Shown here: positions 1 to 11,932 of the stretch, one piece after another
Numbering within the stretch: position 1 is the stretch's first letter
Layout of the letters: every line of letters starts with the position of its first letter
Assembly: GCA_025399215.1 (NCBI GenBank)
Contig: MU621128.1
Span: forward strand, 1 to 64,000
Length of the DNA: 64,000 nucleotides
Source: Globomyces pollinis-pini
Taxonomy: Eukaryota; Chytridiomycota; Chytridiomycetes; Rhizophydiales; Globomycetaceae
Direction of reading: 5' to 3'
Made by a program: the position numbers and the translations under genes
Notes under the pieces: generated by a model
The model's database searches: none
Told to the model about the DNA's origin: nothing
The model's input: the letters and a program-made list of their open reading frames with translations, nothing else

Positions 1-142
1 TATAGTATTGAAATAGTCTATGGTCTTCTTCGTGTTTAAGTTTGATATTCCATCTTTTTCGATAATGTTGATACTCTAATCTTTTTTCTATTTCTTGTTC
101 CAGATTGTAAATTAGTTCTTCTCTTTTTGATATCTTGGGCAT
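1..142 (-). CDS. Partial unknown gene, N-terminal part only
   Basis: An open frame on the minus strand begins at an ATG (142-140) and runs off the left edge of the window without a stop. The 47 visible residues start MPKISKREELIYNLEQEIEK and are rich in Lys, Arg and Glu, as in an amphipathic helix. I do not recognise the family. The charged helical start and the repeat-rich flank to the right would fit a transposon-encoded protein, but that is only a guess. Confidence 0.35.
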   Translation of the reverse strand, partial: MPKISKREELIYNLEQEIEKRLEYQHYRKRWNIKLKHEEDHRLFQYY

Positions 143-517
143 TTTCTAATAGAAAAAATAAATAAAGAAATAAAAAGGTGCCTCAACTTACAAATAGAAA
201 TCATATGTGTGTAACAATTTATTGTCCGAAATAAATAAATGAAAAAAAAAATGAAGTTGAGGACCACTAATGCATCAAAGTCGTACCTTGGGGAATCTCT
301 AAATTACAGGAAAACAGCGATTTTAAGAAGATTTCTTAAAAAACCAACACTAGGATTGGCATTTTGACTGTAAATCTTTAAAGTTTCCCCGCAAATGGCC
401 GTTTACAGACTTACAGACAACGGCTAGGGATGCTCTAATGCACCTATTATTAGTATTAGTTAAAACTAATAGTGATTTTGGTATTATTTGATATTAGTTA
501 ATAGAAGAACAGTAAAA

Positions 518-544
518 CCACTATTAGATTATATCTAATAGTGG
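518..544. repeat. Perfect 12-bp hairpin
   Basis: CCACTATTAGAT, a TAT loop, then ATCTAATAGTGG forms an uninterrupted 12-bp stem. It overlaps by three bases the left arm of the inverted repeat at 542-557, which suggests the end structure of a small transposable element. Confidence 0.6.
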
Positions 545-1105
545 GTGACTTCATTAATTGGTATAAACGGCCATATATCCAGAAAAGGATAAATTTTATG
601 CCGTATAAACGAAATCTATTCACGGATTAAGACCCCCGAATAAATTTTTATTCCAAATTCATTCATGCCAGAGACCATCTACAAATCCAAACGTGTTCGT
701 TAGTAATGGTTCTCGTTTAGCAATCAGTAAACTATATTCTTTCATTTGAATTGGGCAACTGAATATTTGGCATATTTTCAAGGACAAGCAGAAGCTGATT
801 CAATCCTGAATTGACATACAGACAAACTGATGAAGGGACAATTCCAAATATTTGTGCGAACGTTTTCTGTTTCACATTTTAGTTTAACCAATGAAGAACC
901 AGTCCCAAAACATCAATGTTTTTTCATTAAACGACGTCTTCTTGCTTTTTTGGGTGATGTTAAAGGAAGATACTGTTTAAATTTCGAAAATAAGAGCGTG
1001 AACGCATTAAACGTTAAACCAGTAGTGTTCAAAAAGGCAAGATTGTCTTTTCGTTTCAAGATTTCTCTCGATGGTGATGAAAAAAGATGAACCAGTGAGT
1101 CTCTC

Positions 1106-1139
<34 letters not shown>

Positions 1140-1328
1140 TTGTCTTCTTCTTAAGGATATTCTCGTTTTTGATAGAGCTCACAATTCATACAAAAGAAGT
1201 TTTCGAATTTGATTCATTTTATGCTGTGTAAAAAATATTCTATAACTTGTCCTGCCTTCAAAAACTATAGAATAAAATAAATAATATTCTGAATAAAATA
1301 GAAAATATTTTTTTAATGAAGTCACCCA
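542..1328. mobile_element. Possible MITE-like element with 16-bp inverted ends
   Basis: TGGGTGACTTCATTAA at 542-557 is exactly reverse-complemented at 1313-1328, bounding 787 bp. A 12-bp hairpin abuts the left arm. The interior has one 86-codon frame (830-1090) without recognisable motifs and a TA microsatellite. No clear target-site duplication is visible and no transposase is encoded, so a non-autonomous or decayed element is the most that can be argued. Confidence 0.35.
1109..1136. repeat. (TA)14 microsatellite
   Basis: An uninterrupted alternating TA run of 28 bases in the gene-poor border region. Confidence 0.9.
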
Positions 1329-2361
1329 GTATATCTAACAAAGAAAAATCAAGGGATGCATTCATTTGGAATTGCCTCTTTGCTCCTTCTTTGCTTTCTT
1401 CTGAAAAAAAGTTCAGTTATTTCTAAATGGCAATAGAAAAATTATAAAATTGTAAGCATTGTAACACACGGACTTTAGTTGAACTTAATATGCATCTTAC
1501 GGTTTGGAAAACACCCGAAAAAACAATTAGTGCATTTACCAAAGTAGTTTTGTATGCATTGCTTGTTTTTGTACAAGTAGATTTGAGTTGAGATTTAAAT
1601 ATTCTACTTACCCTTTTCTTGTTTTGAACTTCAAATTATAATCATCATCAAATGAGTCTTTTAACCCATTATCAGATTCCTCTTCTAACCATGATAATCA
1701 TCATTGGAGAATGAATGTATCATATTTTATTAAAAAATTAAGTGCAGGGTTCGGACAGTCTTAAGGCAGTTCACAGAAAGCAGAATGAGCGATATCACAA
1801 TGATATCGCCAAATTCCATTGATGCACTGGACACCAATGACATGATTGGCCCCTAAAGCTCCATCAAAGAGGTTTCGTTGTACTGGACCTAATAGTAAAC
1901 TATTGTATTACATGCTACAATAAATTAGGGTTAGGGTCGGACACACTATGTGTTTTTCTTTTCCGCTCTGCGAATATATAAGAAGACTGTGCAAAAATAT
2001 CAGTTACTTAATTATTAGCTAATACCGTCTAGTACATAAGGGATTTTCCACGGTGGCACTTTTGACATGAAACAACCTAGGCAACTAGAACTTCATTCTA
2101 AGGCAATACTGATCTTTTGAGAAAGAAAGATAGTTGAATACAGTCGTCAATCTCACAGGATTCTATGTTTTAAAATCTCATTGGAGATTTTTTTTTGTAA
2201 AGGTGAACAGATTTTGGTCAATAAAAGAAACAGTGTTCAGAACCATAAAATCACGCACAATTTCTAAAAGCTGTCTCTAATATCGACTAATTATTAGGAT
2301 CAGCTTATAATAATTAGATAGGAGCGCTCCGAGGGGTCATGTCATAGAATGTTTAGGAGCC

Positions 2362-4321
2362 TCTTAAATTTTATTTGTGACATGACATAAAAAACCAAAA
2401 AATCGACTTTTGGACTTTTGGAATCTTCCAATGAGCTCTCTATTTTTCATAAATACAATGCGCTATACTTAGAATGGGGGTTTAAACTCGGTAGTATAAC
2501 CAAATGTAGAGCCATTCATTAACAATGAAAAATCATGAGGAAGACCCAGATGGATCTAAAAACAAAATTAACTCCTTAAGTAGTAATTGTAGACGCTGTC
2601 ATTACGGCGGGCGTAATTACTCTCTATAGTGTTAATTGTTCACATCGAGTTTCGCACACTTTGATTTATTCAAATAATTTTTTTTAATAGGATACTAACT
2701 ATCGATACTAATAGAATTCCGTACCTCAATAGCAGCTTTGACATTGGTATAATGTTTTTCTGCAGTGTGACAGGGTGTCAAATCTCCCAGACAGCTACGC
2801 AACAGAGTGGGGTTACAACTTTAAAAGGTGGACATAAGATCAATCCCGCTTAGACCATAAAGACATAAGGCTAAATTGAGGACAATCTGCAAATGATTTT
2901 GTTTTAACAAAAACTCGTCAGAGACAGTTCAAAATGTCTTAATTTGACGCTTACAAACCTAATAATTCTATTGAGAAACTCTATATGAACTATGTTTGCG
3001 TGGTCATAAATTCCACATTTACAGCAAAAACCGTATTCAAAACCTTTTCCCCGTTCTATGTTGATGTTGTTAATGATTTGACAGTGAGATGTTTACTTGT
3101 TTATGAAAACAATAGAAGAGATTTTTGATGTTGTTGATGTGAGTCACCATTGTTTGAAACTTACCACATTTAAATTAATCGGAATTTTATGGATTTTGTT
3201 GAGTTATTCTATCTAACTATGGTTGTAAGATGGCACGATGCCAATCTTAAATAATATACTTCGATTAAAGTCAAATTATTTCTCAAGTGAATGTTGAAAA
3301 ATAGGTTTCTTGAATATAGACCACGATTATTAACAAAATAACTCGATGAGATTAATCTTTGACGGTTTAAGAGCCACGGCGGCCAAAAATCAGTAATAGA
3401 AAACGACATTGTACTCTTCGTTGTACTTCTTGTACTTCTGTATAAGTAACCAATCCATATACATTGACTTTTCAGCCACTATTAAGTTCAAAGACAGTAT
3501 GCAGTAGGGGTATTTAAGTGTTCAAATAATACATTGATTGCATATTTCGATTCTTTTTTGCTGTTTCTTTATAGTTTTTACGATTGTTTCAAGTGTAAAG
3601 AAGTAACAAATATTTCAAATATATTATATCGTTCTTGCATTTACTCATTGAAGAACCTTTCTTGAAATTACGTGAAGGTATCGAAGAACAGGTGACCGAC
3701 AAACTATCTCAATAAAATCCAATCCAATTCAGAAGCGAAAAACAGATTATTAAATTCGAGCCTCAGCGCTTATATCCATATAGGAGAAATTTTTTGATTT
3801 CCAGAATGTACACTTTTTACACGGATAACACAAAATTTTTCGCTCCAGATGCTCTTATTACAAATCCAAATGTCACTTTCTTGAAGGGCCCTCAATATAT
3901 ATCAACTTACCGAAAAACATTACCTTTTTAGAATACAGAGGCAAATCAGGAGTGTAACTTCTATTCAAATCCAATTAATCCATGATTGATTTGATATTGA
4001 AATTCATTTCAATTGAAATTGATAAAAGTTCTACCATTTAGAGATATGTAGATGTGTGTGGCTATTAGTGGAAAACTTTCAACAATCCTCATTATGCTGC
4101 AGATTTCATCTTTTATAACCGTACTCAGTCTATCATTGCTGATAAGACATACTTCAACCATTCCTGTATGTCTTATTACATCGAAGATAAAAGCCCCATT
4201 CTAATCAAAATGTCTGTTTGTTATCGATCTATCTTGTTTTTATATGCTGTTTAATACCAACTGTGAGACTTCCAAAAATCGATATTTCACTTTTTATGCC
4301 CGTCACAAATAAAATTTAAGA
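2362..4321. mobile_element. Inverted repeat pair about 1.95 kb apart (decayed element?)
   Basis: TCTTAAATTTTATTTGTGA at 2362-2380 is perfectly reverse-complemented at 4303-4321. The similarity continues imperfectly inward for about 50 bp (2362-2414 against 4270-4321), ending near TCGA-TTTTGGA in both. Beside the left arm, GTCATGTCA and TGACATGAC form a further short inverted repeat. The interior contains no recognisable coding sequence. This could be one degenerate element with terminal inverted repeats, or two opposed copies of a short repeat. Confidence 0.4.
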
Positions 4322-5686
4322 CAGTCTTTAAGTTTTTTTATGAACCCTCCTAAATTTGCGAACACACAGAAAACGTCTCTGCACATTTATAATTTGACAT
4401 GAACCTCACAGATTTTCACAAATGTTTAAAAGAATAATCACTAATCTTTAAACGGAAAGTATCAAAATATCAAATTGATAGTTGAATCTATTTTACATAC
4501 TTTAAGTCAAAGAGTGATGAAAGTTCACAATAACAGCACCTTAAACCTAACCAACAGTAAGCCATTGTAAGAAATTTTCCAGTTTTTTATGATCCTATAT
4601 AGACTGATTAAACACATCTAACCAAAACTTACCAGAACGAAAAAAGGGTTAGGGTTACTTAGATTTTAACCAATTAAATGAGGAGAATAGCTGTGGCGCA
4701 AAATGTCCATCAGAATTATTCTGAATTGCAATTGAAAACCAGTAAAATGTTTTGATGTTGGATTAGATTAATCCTAACAATATTTTTCTTGTGCTGGACA
4801 ATAAACACCGATCACAAAGTTTTCTTTTACCAACTGCTATACAAATTTTTGGCGTTCTGCCGTTTTTGATAAGAAAATCTGTTCATTTAACAAATTTGGT
4901 TCAATAAAATGAGGAAATTTTCTGCGACTCGAGGTATTTTAATCAGATACCACTTTAATTATTAGTGTTGGCCTTAGTTGAGCGAAAATTTAATAAATGG
5001 GAGGATTGGCGTACTATTTTCATCCTTTGACTCAAAACTCAACACGATATGCAAAAATAGTTATTTCCATGGTCTTTCAGTAAAAATATGAAATACAGTA
5101 ATTAAGTATTTGTTCGGTGTTAATTTTAACTTTAATTGGTTACATCCCCAAAACCAGATGCAATTTTTTTGGACAGCTCGTTTGTACTTCTCTTGAATTA
5201 ACCTCAAAACTGACAATTATTGTATATTGAGTAATAATTGGAACGATTGGCACTGGATTTCCGCCCTATTGCCAAAACTCTGATAAGAAATACTCTCATT
5301 TTTATGTATTTCAATTGAAAAAAATTGTGTTAACACCAAAAGATAGTTTTCCATCATATCAGCATCCAAACTCAACTACTTATAGTTGATATTTGCGAAC
5401 GGTAAAGGAATTAGGAAACAATCCACTAACAAGTTAGATTTTTTGATTGTGCCTCTGTTGTCCTTGTCCCGAATCTTTAATAATTACTCTACAGGATGCA
5501 TCCTCAAGTTAATGCTGTGAGAGATCTGGAAAACAGTGAAATATCCTCCATTCTGTATTCAGCATTCTGACTGTAAACCTTGGTGATGATGACTGTAGAA
5601 ATACGCTATTCGGCATTTAGCTATAAACATATCAGCTTCTATGATTATTTCAAATGTGCAAGTTAAGTGGTGCCATATAATATTCA

Positions 5687-6145
5687 TTAAATTATCAAAC
5701 AAACCGAAAAGTGTCGGAGCCAATCAAATCTAAAATTGTAAATGACATCCTTCACTAACTTACATTGAGAATTGTGTTTAGTCAAAACAAAGACTTCAGA
5801 AAACTTCTTGGGCTTTGATTTTCCATATGCGACAGTTCCATAAACGGTAAGCATAAAGTCCATATCATCTTTTAATTGGGGAATTGGTTGCGCATCATAT
5901 GATAAAATAACATGCTCTGTTGTTGGGAATGAGAGAATAAAAGTGTTGATTTGCTGTGAACCTGAAAAAGGATTTCCATTCCATAACATTATACTCTGTT
6001 CTGCATAGTAACTCGACACAAGATTCCTTTTGGAGTCGTAAGAATTATAGAATGACGAGATAAATTTGTCAGCTGCCTTTCCCGTTATATCAATAACCTA
6101 AAAAGCAATTAACACTTTTGGAATTATGAAAACCTGCGAGTTCAT
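5687..6145 (-). CDS. NXT1: NTF2-related export protein NXT1/p15
   Basis: Small NTF2-fold partner of the mRNA exporter Mex67/NXF1, acting at nuclear pores. A 12-nt first exon (MNSQ, from the ATG at 6145) is joined through a 36-nt intron (6133-6098) to an exon reading VIDITGKAADKFISSFYNSY. The second exon carries the LWNGNPFSG segment, the family's LVWNGNAVSG signature, then a Gln-Pro-containing strand like the VVDCQPV region. The protein is about 135 residues, close to the usual 140. It ends FRFDWLRHFSVCLII, a few residues longer than the typical FRFQDW end. It is the leftmost clear gene, transcribed toward the gene-poor border. Confidence 0.85.
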
Positions 6146-6305
6146 TGGAAAAAATTTCAAAGAGAAAATTTCATCTCCTAACTACTACTGAATTCCCTAT
6201 CCTATAGATTTTCAACTGCTTTGAATTGAATCGAAAATAAACTTTTTTAAAGTGCTCAAATAAATAAAAAAAAGCATTTTCATGATCAGTTACTCCGATA
6301 TTTAT

Positions 6306-6801
6306 TTATTTTTGGCTATCCAAATAAGCCTTGTAAGGACCTCTATGTGGGTTCTGCTTTCGTTCAATTGCTAATTGTGCTTCAGCAGCTGCCCATTCAG
6401 GAGTTTCAGAGATTGCTCTTGGCTTATCTAACAATTTAAAAAAAACTCATTACTCTTTTCAAATATAATCCAAAGTACATAAGCAATTCCAGTTAGACCT
6501 AAGGTCCAACCAGCAACTCTCCATTTCAAAGTAGGATCAGTTGGAGCACGGGCACCATAAGTACCATAAGCAATGTAATATGCTATTGGGTAAGTATTTA
6601 AATATTACCAGCTCTCTTTTGTTCCAAGGTCATTTTCTTCCAGTCACCTTTTTGTAATTCAGCCAAATGGTCAGCAATTGCACCTTGTTCAGCATCAGGT
6701 AGTTTGACCCATCGTGATTCCAGTTCAGTGAGAGCGTTTACAGTGGTGGAATTAAATCTTTTTTGAGCTAGTGTGGAAATTCTGGTAGGTAAACGCAACA
6801 T
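6306..6801 (-). CDS. COX5: Cytochrome c oxidase subunit Cox5 (COX4 family)
   Basis: Nuclear-encoded single-span subunit of mitochondrial complex IV. From the ATG at 6801 the protein starts MLRLPTRISTLAQKRFNS, a basic amphipathic mitochondrial presequence. It continues with ELESRWVKLPDAEQGAIADH and the conserved QKGDWKKMTLEQKRA segment before the first intron. Exon 2 follows a 26-nt intron (6608-6583) and contains the membrane span near WTLGLTGIAYVLWIIFEK. Exon 3 reads PRAISETPEWAAAEAQLAIE and ends YLDSQK. The upstream in-frame ATG at 6843 would place 14 residues before the presequence, so the downstream start is preferred. Total is about 147 residues, usual for fungal Cox5. Confidence 0.88.
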
Positions 6802-6918
6802 TTTGTGAAAAAAATTATTTTCAATTTTTGGTTTAATCACCATGATTCAAACTTATTCTAAACTCAAAAAATGGGTTCCCCAATACTTTAGTTAATGGAT
6901 TTATTCATTATACCCGAT

Positions 6919-8096
6919 CTATTTTCTCCTTGAAAACTTTACATATAGGACGATAAACATGATGAATACCATAAAAAGTAATACAACAATGCAATATTTA
7001 GCTTTTGAGTTGGATTGATACTTTTCAGCCTGTTTAATAATAAGAAATTGATTTTATCATTACCTTCAAAAGCTCCTCATGTGCAGATTCCAGTGCCACA
7101 TTCGTTTGCTCAATATTATAATCTATTCTATCTAAAACTGTTCCTTGATCAATCACCTATGGGTTATTCAACTACCCGATTACCATCGTTTGCAATTCTT
7201 GAAATATCTCTGCAACAGCCATGATCGACTTTGCAATTTCATTGATCTCCTTTTCCCGTTGAGTAATGGCATTTTCATTTGATGCAACTACAGCCATTTG
7301 GGCATCAGTAAAGACCTATAAAGTGTTAGATTTAAAACTAACTGCATCTTCATCTGCATCTTCTTCATTTGTAGCAAAGTTAGTTGCTGCCCCTTGTGTT
7401 TCCCGTTTACGCAGTTCTGTACATTAGCTGGAACTACTTAGTACCTATCATTCAGTATAGATATATCAAAACCTAGAGTTAGATATAATGCTTGAATCTA
7501 CTTTTTAGATATTTAGATTGCGACTTTCTAAACTTAGTTGATAACTCCTGTAGTCTTGAAGCAAGTGAATTTTGAATGTTCTTTCCCAAAACATCACTTT
7601 GATGTGATCCACCGTGATGCGATATATTCTTTACTAAACGTTGTGTGTTTTGAAATAGCTTAAATGAGCTTTTGTAGCATTGGTACCTTGGTTAAGTCTT
7701 CAGTAACTTGGTCTATTGATTTCTCCTCGCCAAACTTATCATCAAAACCTGGTAAAGCATGTCGTTTGTACAAAGAGTCCATCAAATTTACTACTGATTA
7801 GATACTGACTTGATACTTTTCGCCGTTATACTATTGAATGACTCCTCTATCTAGCCAATTTAATTGATAAATATTAACCTCTTCTACAACATCAACCCTG
7901 CTTCATTAACTGCCATAATTTTATACCATTTGGGAGGGAGTAGTGACATTTCAACTACAACCTCTCCTTGATGAACGACATTACTCATCAATCCAGCATG
8001 TTCAGATGTATCAATATCAGGGACTCTAGATTTTCCTCCTCTGTTAATTGAATTTCTGAAGTTTAAAAACAGCAAAGTTCTAGAACGAGTTGCCAT
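6919..8096 (-). CDS. TLG2: Syntaxin-16 / Tlg2 Qa-SNARE
   Basis: Qa-SNARE of the trans-Golgi/endosome fusion step. From the ATG at 8096 it opens MATRSRTLLFLNFRNSI, as in syntaxin-16, followed by PPKWVDVVEEIEESFNS, the family's PPKW segment leading into the Habc domain. The SNARE motif (about 7150-7320) includes QREKEINEIAKSIMAVAEIF and DQGTVLDRIDYNIEQT. The C-terminal anchor (KYCIVVLLFMVFIMFIVLYV) is followed by KFSRRK and stop. At least seven introns interrupt it, one of only 23 nt (GCGAAAA then gtatc...atcag). One 85-nt intron (7501-7417) consists of three abutting GT-AG units. It probably shares a promoter region with NAC alpha upstream. Confidence 0.9.
7417..7501 (-). other. Three tandem GT-AG intron units in syntaxin-16
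   Basis: Reading the minus strand, units 7501-7473 (29 nt), 7472-7445 (28 nt) and 7444-7417 (28 nt) each begin GT and end AG, and abut with AG|GT junctions. Removing all 85 nt restores the frame: SKYLK joins KLRKRETQGAATNF, matching the syntaxin-16 order. No exonic base lies between the units. Confidence 0.75.
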
Positions 8097-8405
8097 TAAA
8101 TAGTTGTTTGATTTTAAGTCAAAATGCGCGTTGCTAAACACCAGAATTTACACTACCCACAGTGGTTAATGGTTTACATCCATCTTTTGGATATTCTTGT
8201 ATAATATGACACGCAAGCATCAAACAGCAATTCCTGCCAGTTTAATGGTTGTTCAGAAACCCACCCGCACTGCACTCAATTACAGCAGATTTCATTATTG
8301 ATACAGATCTTGAACACTCTTAGGTTGAATTCTATTGACACTTTCAATGGGGTGGCTGCTTTTTCTTTTGATCAAACGGTTCTCTCTATTTACACATTTG
8401 AAAGG
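8097..8405. promoter_or_regulatory. Divergent promoter region, syntaxin-16 / NAC alpha
   Basis: About 310 bp between the syntaxin-16 start codon (minus strand) and the putative 5'UTR donor of NAC alpha (plus strand). It carries a GCGCG core at 8116-8120 but no motif I can name with confidence. Minus-strand open frames here are not supported by recognisable protein sequence. Confidence 0.4.
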
Positions 8406-9183
<778 letters not shown>

Positions 9184-9396
9184 AAGCATTTGTGTCTCTA
9201 GTAATTTCTTTTTTGTTTTTGTTACAATTACATCTAACCATACCTTCATCTCAGACTTTTTTTTGGAAAGACCTGTTAAAATGGTCCATTTCCTTTTGAG
9301 GACAGTATTCGAATTGGTTGAGAATTAAAATAGAAATAGAAACGAGAAGTAGGAATATATTTGATCTTGTACAATATTAAGCCAATTTCATTTCAT

Positions 9397-10276
9397 TTAC
9401 GGATGGAATTCCTCAGTGGAATCAATCACTTCAAATGCTTTGGTGAGAACTTCGAGGCTTTTCGCATGGTATATCATTTCACTGTATATCATCTCTTTCA
9501 CGCAATTCTATCGCTTAGTACAGTTGATCATACTTTAATGTCATTGTGTTTTCTTTCCTCAAATGCGTAAATACTTTCCTGTAGAGTGTCGGTACTTAAA
9601 GTAACCATCCCTGTAGCATCAGCCAGCTCTAATTGAGATTTGCTCTTAAAGATTAAAATTTGCCATTACCATTCTTCTGCTCATACTCTTGTTATTATCC
9701 CCACCTTCCTTCAAGAGTACATTCTCGGCCATCTCCCTTTTCTTTCTTTGATTGAGCAATGCCTGTTTCTGATTCTTGATATCATTCTATATGTATAAGC
9801 GCGGTTATAACTACTAGAAGACGATCACATATCATTGGATATGCTCTAATTGGCTCTGCAGAAAATCCTTGAATTCGTTCTTGTAAATCAGCTCTAAGAA
9901 GCTCATTTTCGACTAAATATTTTGACACTTGATTTAAGCTTTCTTTAATTGACTCGGAGCTCTGATCAGCAATAATTTGTAAGACTGTTCCAATCTTAAT
10001 GCCCTTCGACTGTGTTCCTAAATATCAATAACTCCAAACAAACTTTTTTGACAATCTAGATATCCATCCAACGCCTTAACCAGCATGGCTGCATTCCTTT
10101 CTTTTTGTTATTTGATATTTTGAATACCGGTGCTGGAAATGTTTTTCTTCAAGAACATTATTGATTCTTCACTAACAAATCAGACATAGAACTTACTTGG
10201 ACAATTTGGAATTGAATCCACTAATCGAGGAGCGTTTTGAACTAGGACTAAATGAGGATCTGTTTGGACTCAACAT
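9397..10276 (-). CDS. CIBAR/FAM92-like BAR-domain ciliary protein
   Basis: FAM92/CIBAR proteins are BAR-domain proteins that work with CBY1 at the base of the cilium. The frame from the ATG at 10276 (MLSPNRSSFSPSSKRSS) joins NEESIMFLKKNISSTERNAA, then helical sequence with KGIKIGTVLQIIADQSSESI and VSKYLVENELLRADLQERI. After NDIKNQKQALLNQRKKREMA the C-terminal helix reads EMIYHAKSLEVLTKAFEVID, resembling the FHAKALEVYTSAFQ signature of FAM92. It ends STEEFHP. Several introns of about 25 nt are needed, and a middle junction (around 9800) is uncertain. It is head-to-head with an LRRC43-like gene only 81 bp away, consistent with joint ciliary expression. Confidence 0.7.
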
Positions 10277-10357
10277 CTAGTTTTTTCGTAAACAAACGCG
10301 AAGAGACTCTTTAGTTTATGCTGTTGATACTCAACTATTTCTCAATTATTCGTCCAA

Positions 10358-11899
10358 ATGAATCAAACAGCTACGATACATACAAATGATCTAATGGGAT
10401 CTCATATTGTTAGTATTTGTATACGTGAACACAATCACGACGTAATTTACTTTGACAGATGAGTATCGCATCTAAGGCATTGCAGTTATTAATCAGAAGA
10501 GAACTAGATATCAGTAGCAACTACGAATCAATTAATAATCAGAAGTTAGAAAAGGTAATTATTGATTTTAATCATGAGTTAGTTGGATGATTCACGTATA
10601 GAATAAATTGTAGATAACCATTAGCACTATTAAAGTGGTCGGAATCTACCCAGTCAAATAAATGGGTCGACAATCCAAAGAAAGATTATGAAAAAAGCAG
10701 ATTGATTGGAGCTAAAATCCATAACCAGAAAATTATTGATATAGATATTGCAATGGTTGAATATCGCAATTTATTAGATTTGAGTTTTACTGGAAACTTA
10801 CTCAGCAAAATAAATCAACAACACCTTCCATCACATTTACAAATACTACATCTAAATGCAAACAAGTATATCATTGCGTCTGACTGATAGAATTACACAA
10901 ATGCCATGCCTTTATGATTTAAAGTCACTTGTTCACGTTGGGCTTGCGTACAATCTGATTGATGATTGCAGTCTTTTAAGCCAGCAACTAACACATAATA
11001 TCCAATCATTAGATCTTTCGTGGAATGACTTGTCCAACTTTGAAAATACCGTTCGTGGCTTAAAGGAGTTAAAAAACTTGAGAATATTATCATTACTGGT
11101 TTGATCAAAGAAATTTTACAGTAGGGAAATCCAATCTGTTTATTGCCACAGTATCGCCATGAGATCTCCAAAACATTGAACAACTTGATCTTTCTTGATG
11201 ATATCACTACAAGTGGGTTCATATGCGATGCATCTGTTCCTCGATCGAACGAGAGTAAATTCACTTCGATTGACCATATTAGTTTCCATTTCCATCAAAA
11301 TACACAGCGTAGAAAATGTGAAGAATGAAATTGTCAGACTGCCGTCCAGTTTAATTGAACAGAAACCTGCTGATGAATTCTTTTACTACTTCACAATTAC
11401 TCTTCCAAATTATAAGAGCATTGAAACTGCATTATTCCAACGTATAGAAGATAAGATTGATATGAATGAGACATATGTTTTCCAATTTGAACCGTCAGTT
11501 TTACTCAAAAATACTTTGGTCGGTATGACTGTATACATACAATTAAACATGGTTTAGACGGATTTGACATTCAATTTTCGGTAAAAAGGTTTGCGTATCA
11601 TTCAGTAACGGAACAACCGCCAGAAGAAGGTGTGAAAGTGAAAGTTGGTAATCAAAATTACATTTATCCCAGATAAAAAACCCGGTAAAGGGGACAAAAA
11701 GAAATCTGAAATAGCCTGGACAAAGGAGTTGGTAAACACTACAATATTAGGTGATGCAAAGTTCTCTCTTAGTTCTTTTTTGAATGGTTCGGTAAGGAAA
11801 TTTCATATTCATTGACAGAACCAAGTTTTAAATCCAAAACTTCATATTCCTGATGTTTGTGTCTTTGGAATTGAAGCTCTTCTAAATTCGAACCAATAA
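10358..11899 (+). CDS. LRRC43-like leucine-rich repeat protein
   Basis: LRRC43 is a cilia-associated leucine-rich repeat protein of unsettled mechanism. The proposed start (10358, MNQTATIHTNDLMGSH) leads into several short exons. Leucine-rich repeats are clear at 10760-11100: LLDLSFTGNLLSKINQQHLP, LQILHLNANK, LVHVGLAYNLIDD and IQSLDLSWNDLSNF. The capping segment after the last repeat, GNPICLLPQYRHEISKTLNN then LIFLDDI, is the typical LRRC43 arrangement. The C-terminal half has no recognised domain; its last exon reads VCVFGIEALLNSNQ. Exon joins between 10550 and 10650 are uncertain. Its promoter is shared with CIBAR. Confidence 0.65.
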
Positions 11900-11932
11900 A
11901 GATTTAATGGCTGTTTATTGTTTTCTATTTTA

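Larger units (their letters stand above)
143..5686. other. Gene-poor, repeat-bearing border region
   Basis: About 5.5 kb with no convincing gene on either strand, in contrast to the dense packing of everything to its right. Open frames are short (86 codons or fewer), lack recognisable motifs and cannot be joined by credible introns. It holds a hairpin, two sets of inverted repeats, a TA microsatellite and two short interstitial TTAGGG-like tracts (1927-1937 and 4645-4656). It also holds diverged direct repeats: the sequence around 308-380 resembles 5527-5581, sharing a run that reads close to GCATTTTGACTGTAAA. This looks like decayed mobile-element sequence. Confidence 0.6.

Noticed and set aside
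830..1090. 86-codon plus-strand open frame with ATG
   Set aside because: No recognisable motif, no splicing partner, lies between inverted repeats in gene-poor DNA; expected by chance.
1927..1937. TTAGGG-like tracts (also 4645-4656) as a telomere end
   Set aside because: Only about one and a half to two repeat units each, far from any array; treated as interstitial or chance.
3209..3409. 66-codon minus-strand frame in the border region
   Set aside because: No motif and surrounded by non-coding, repeat-bearing sequence.
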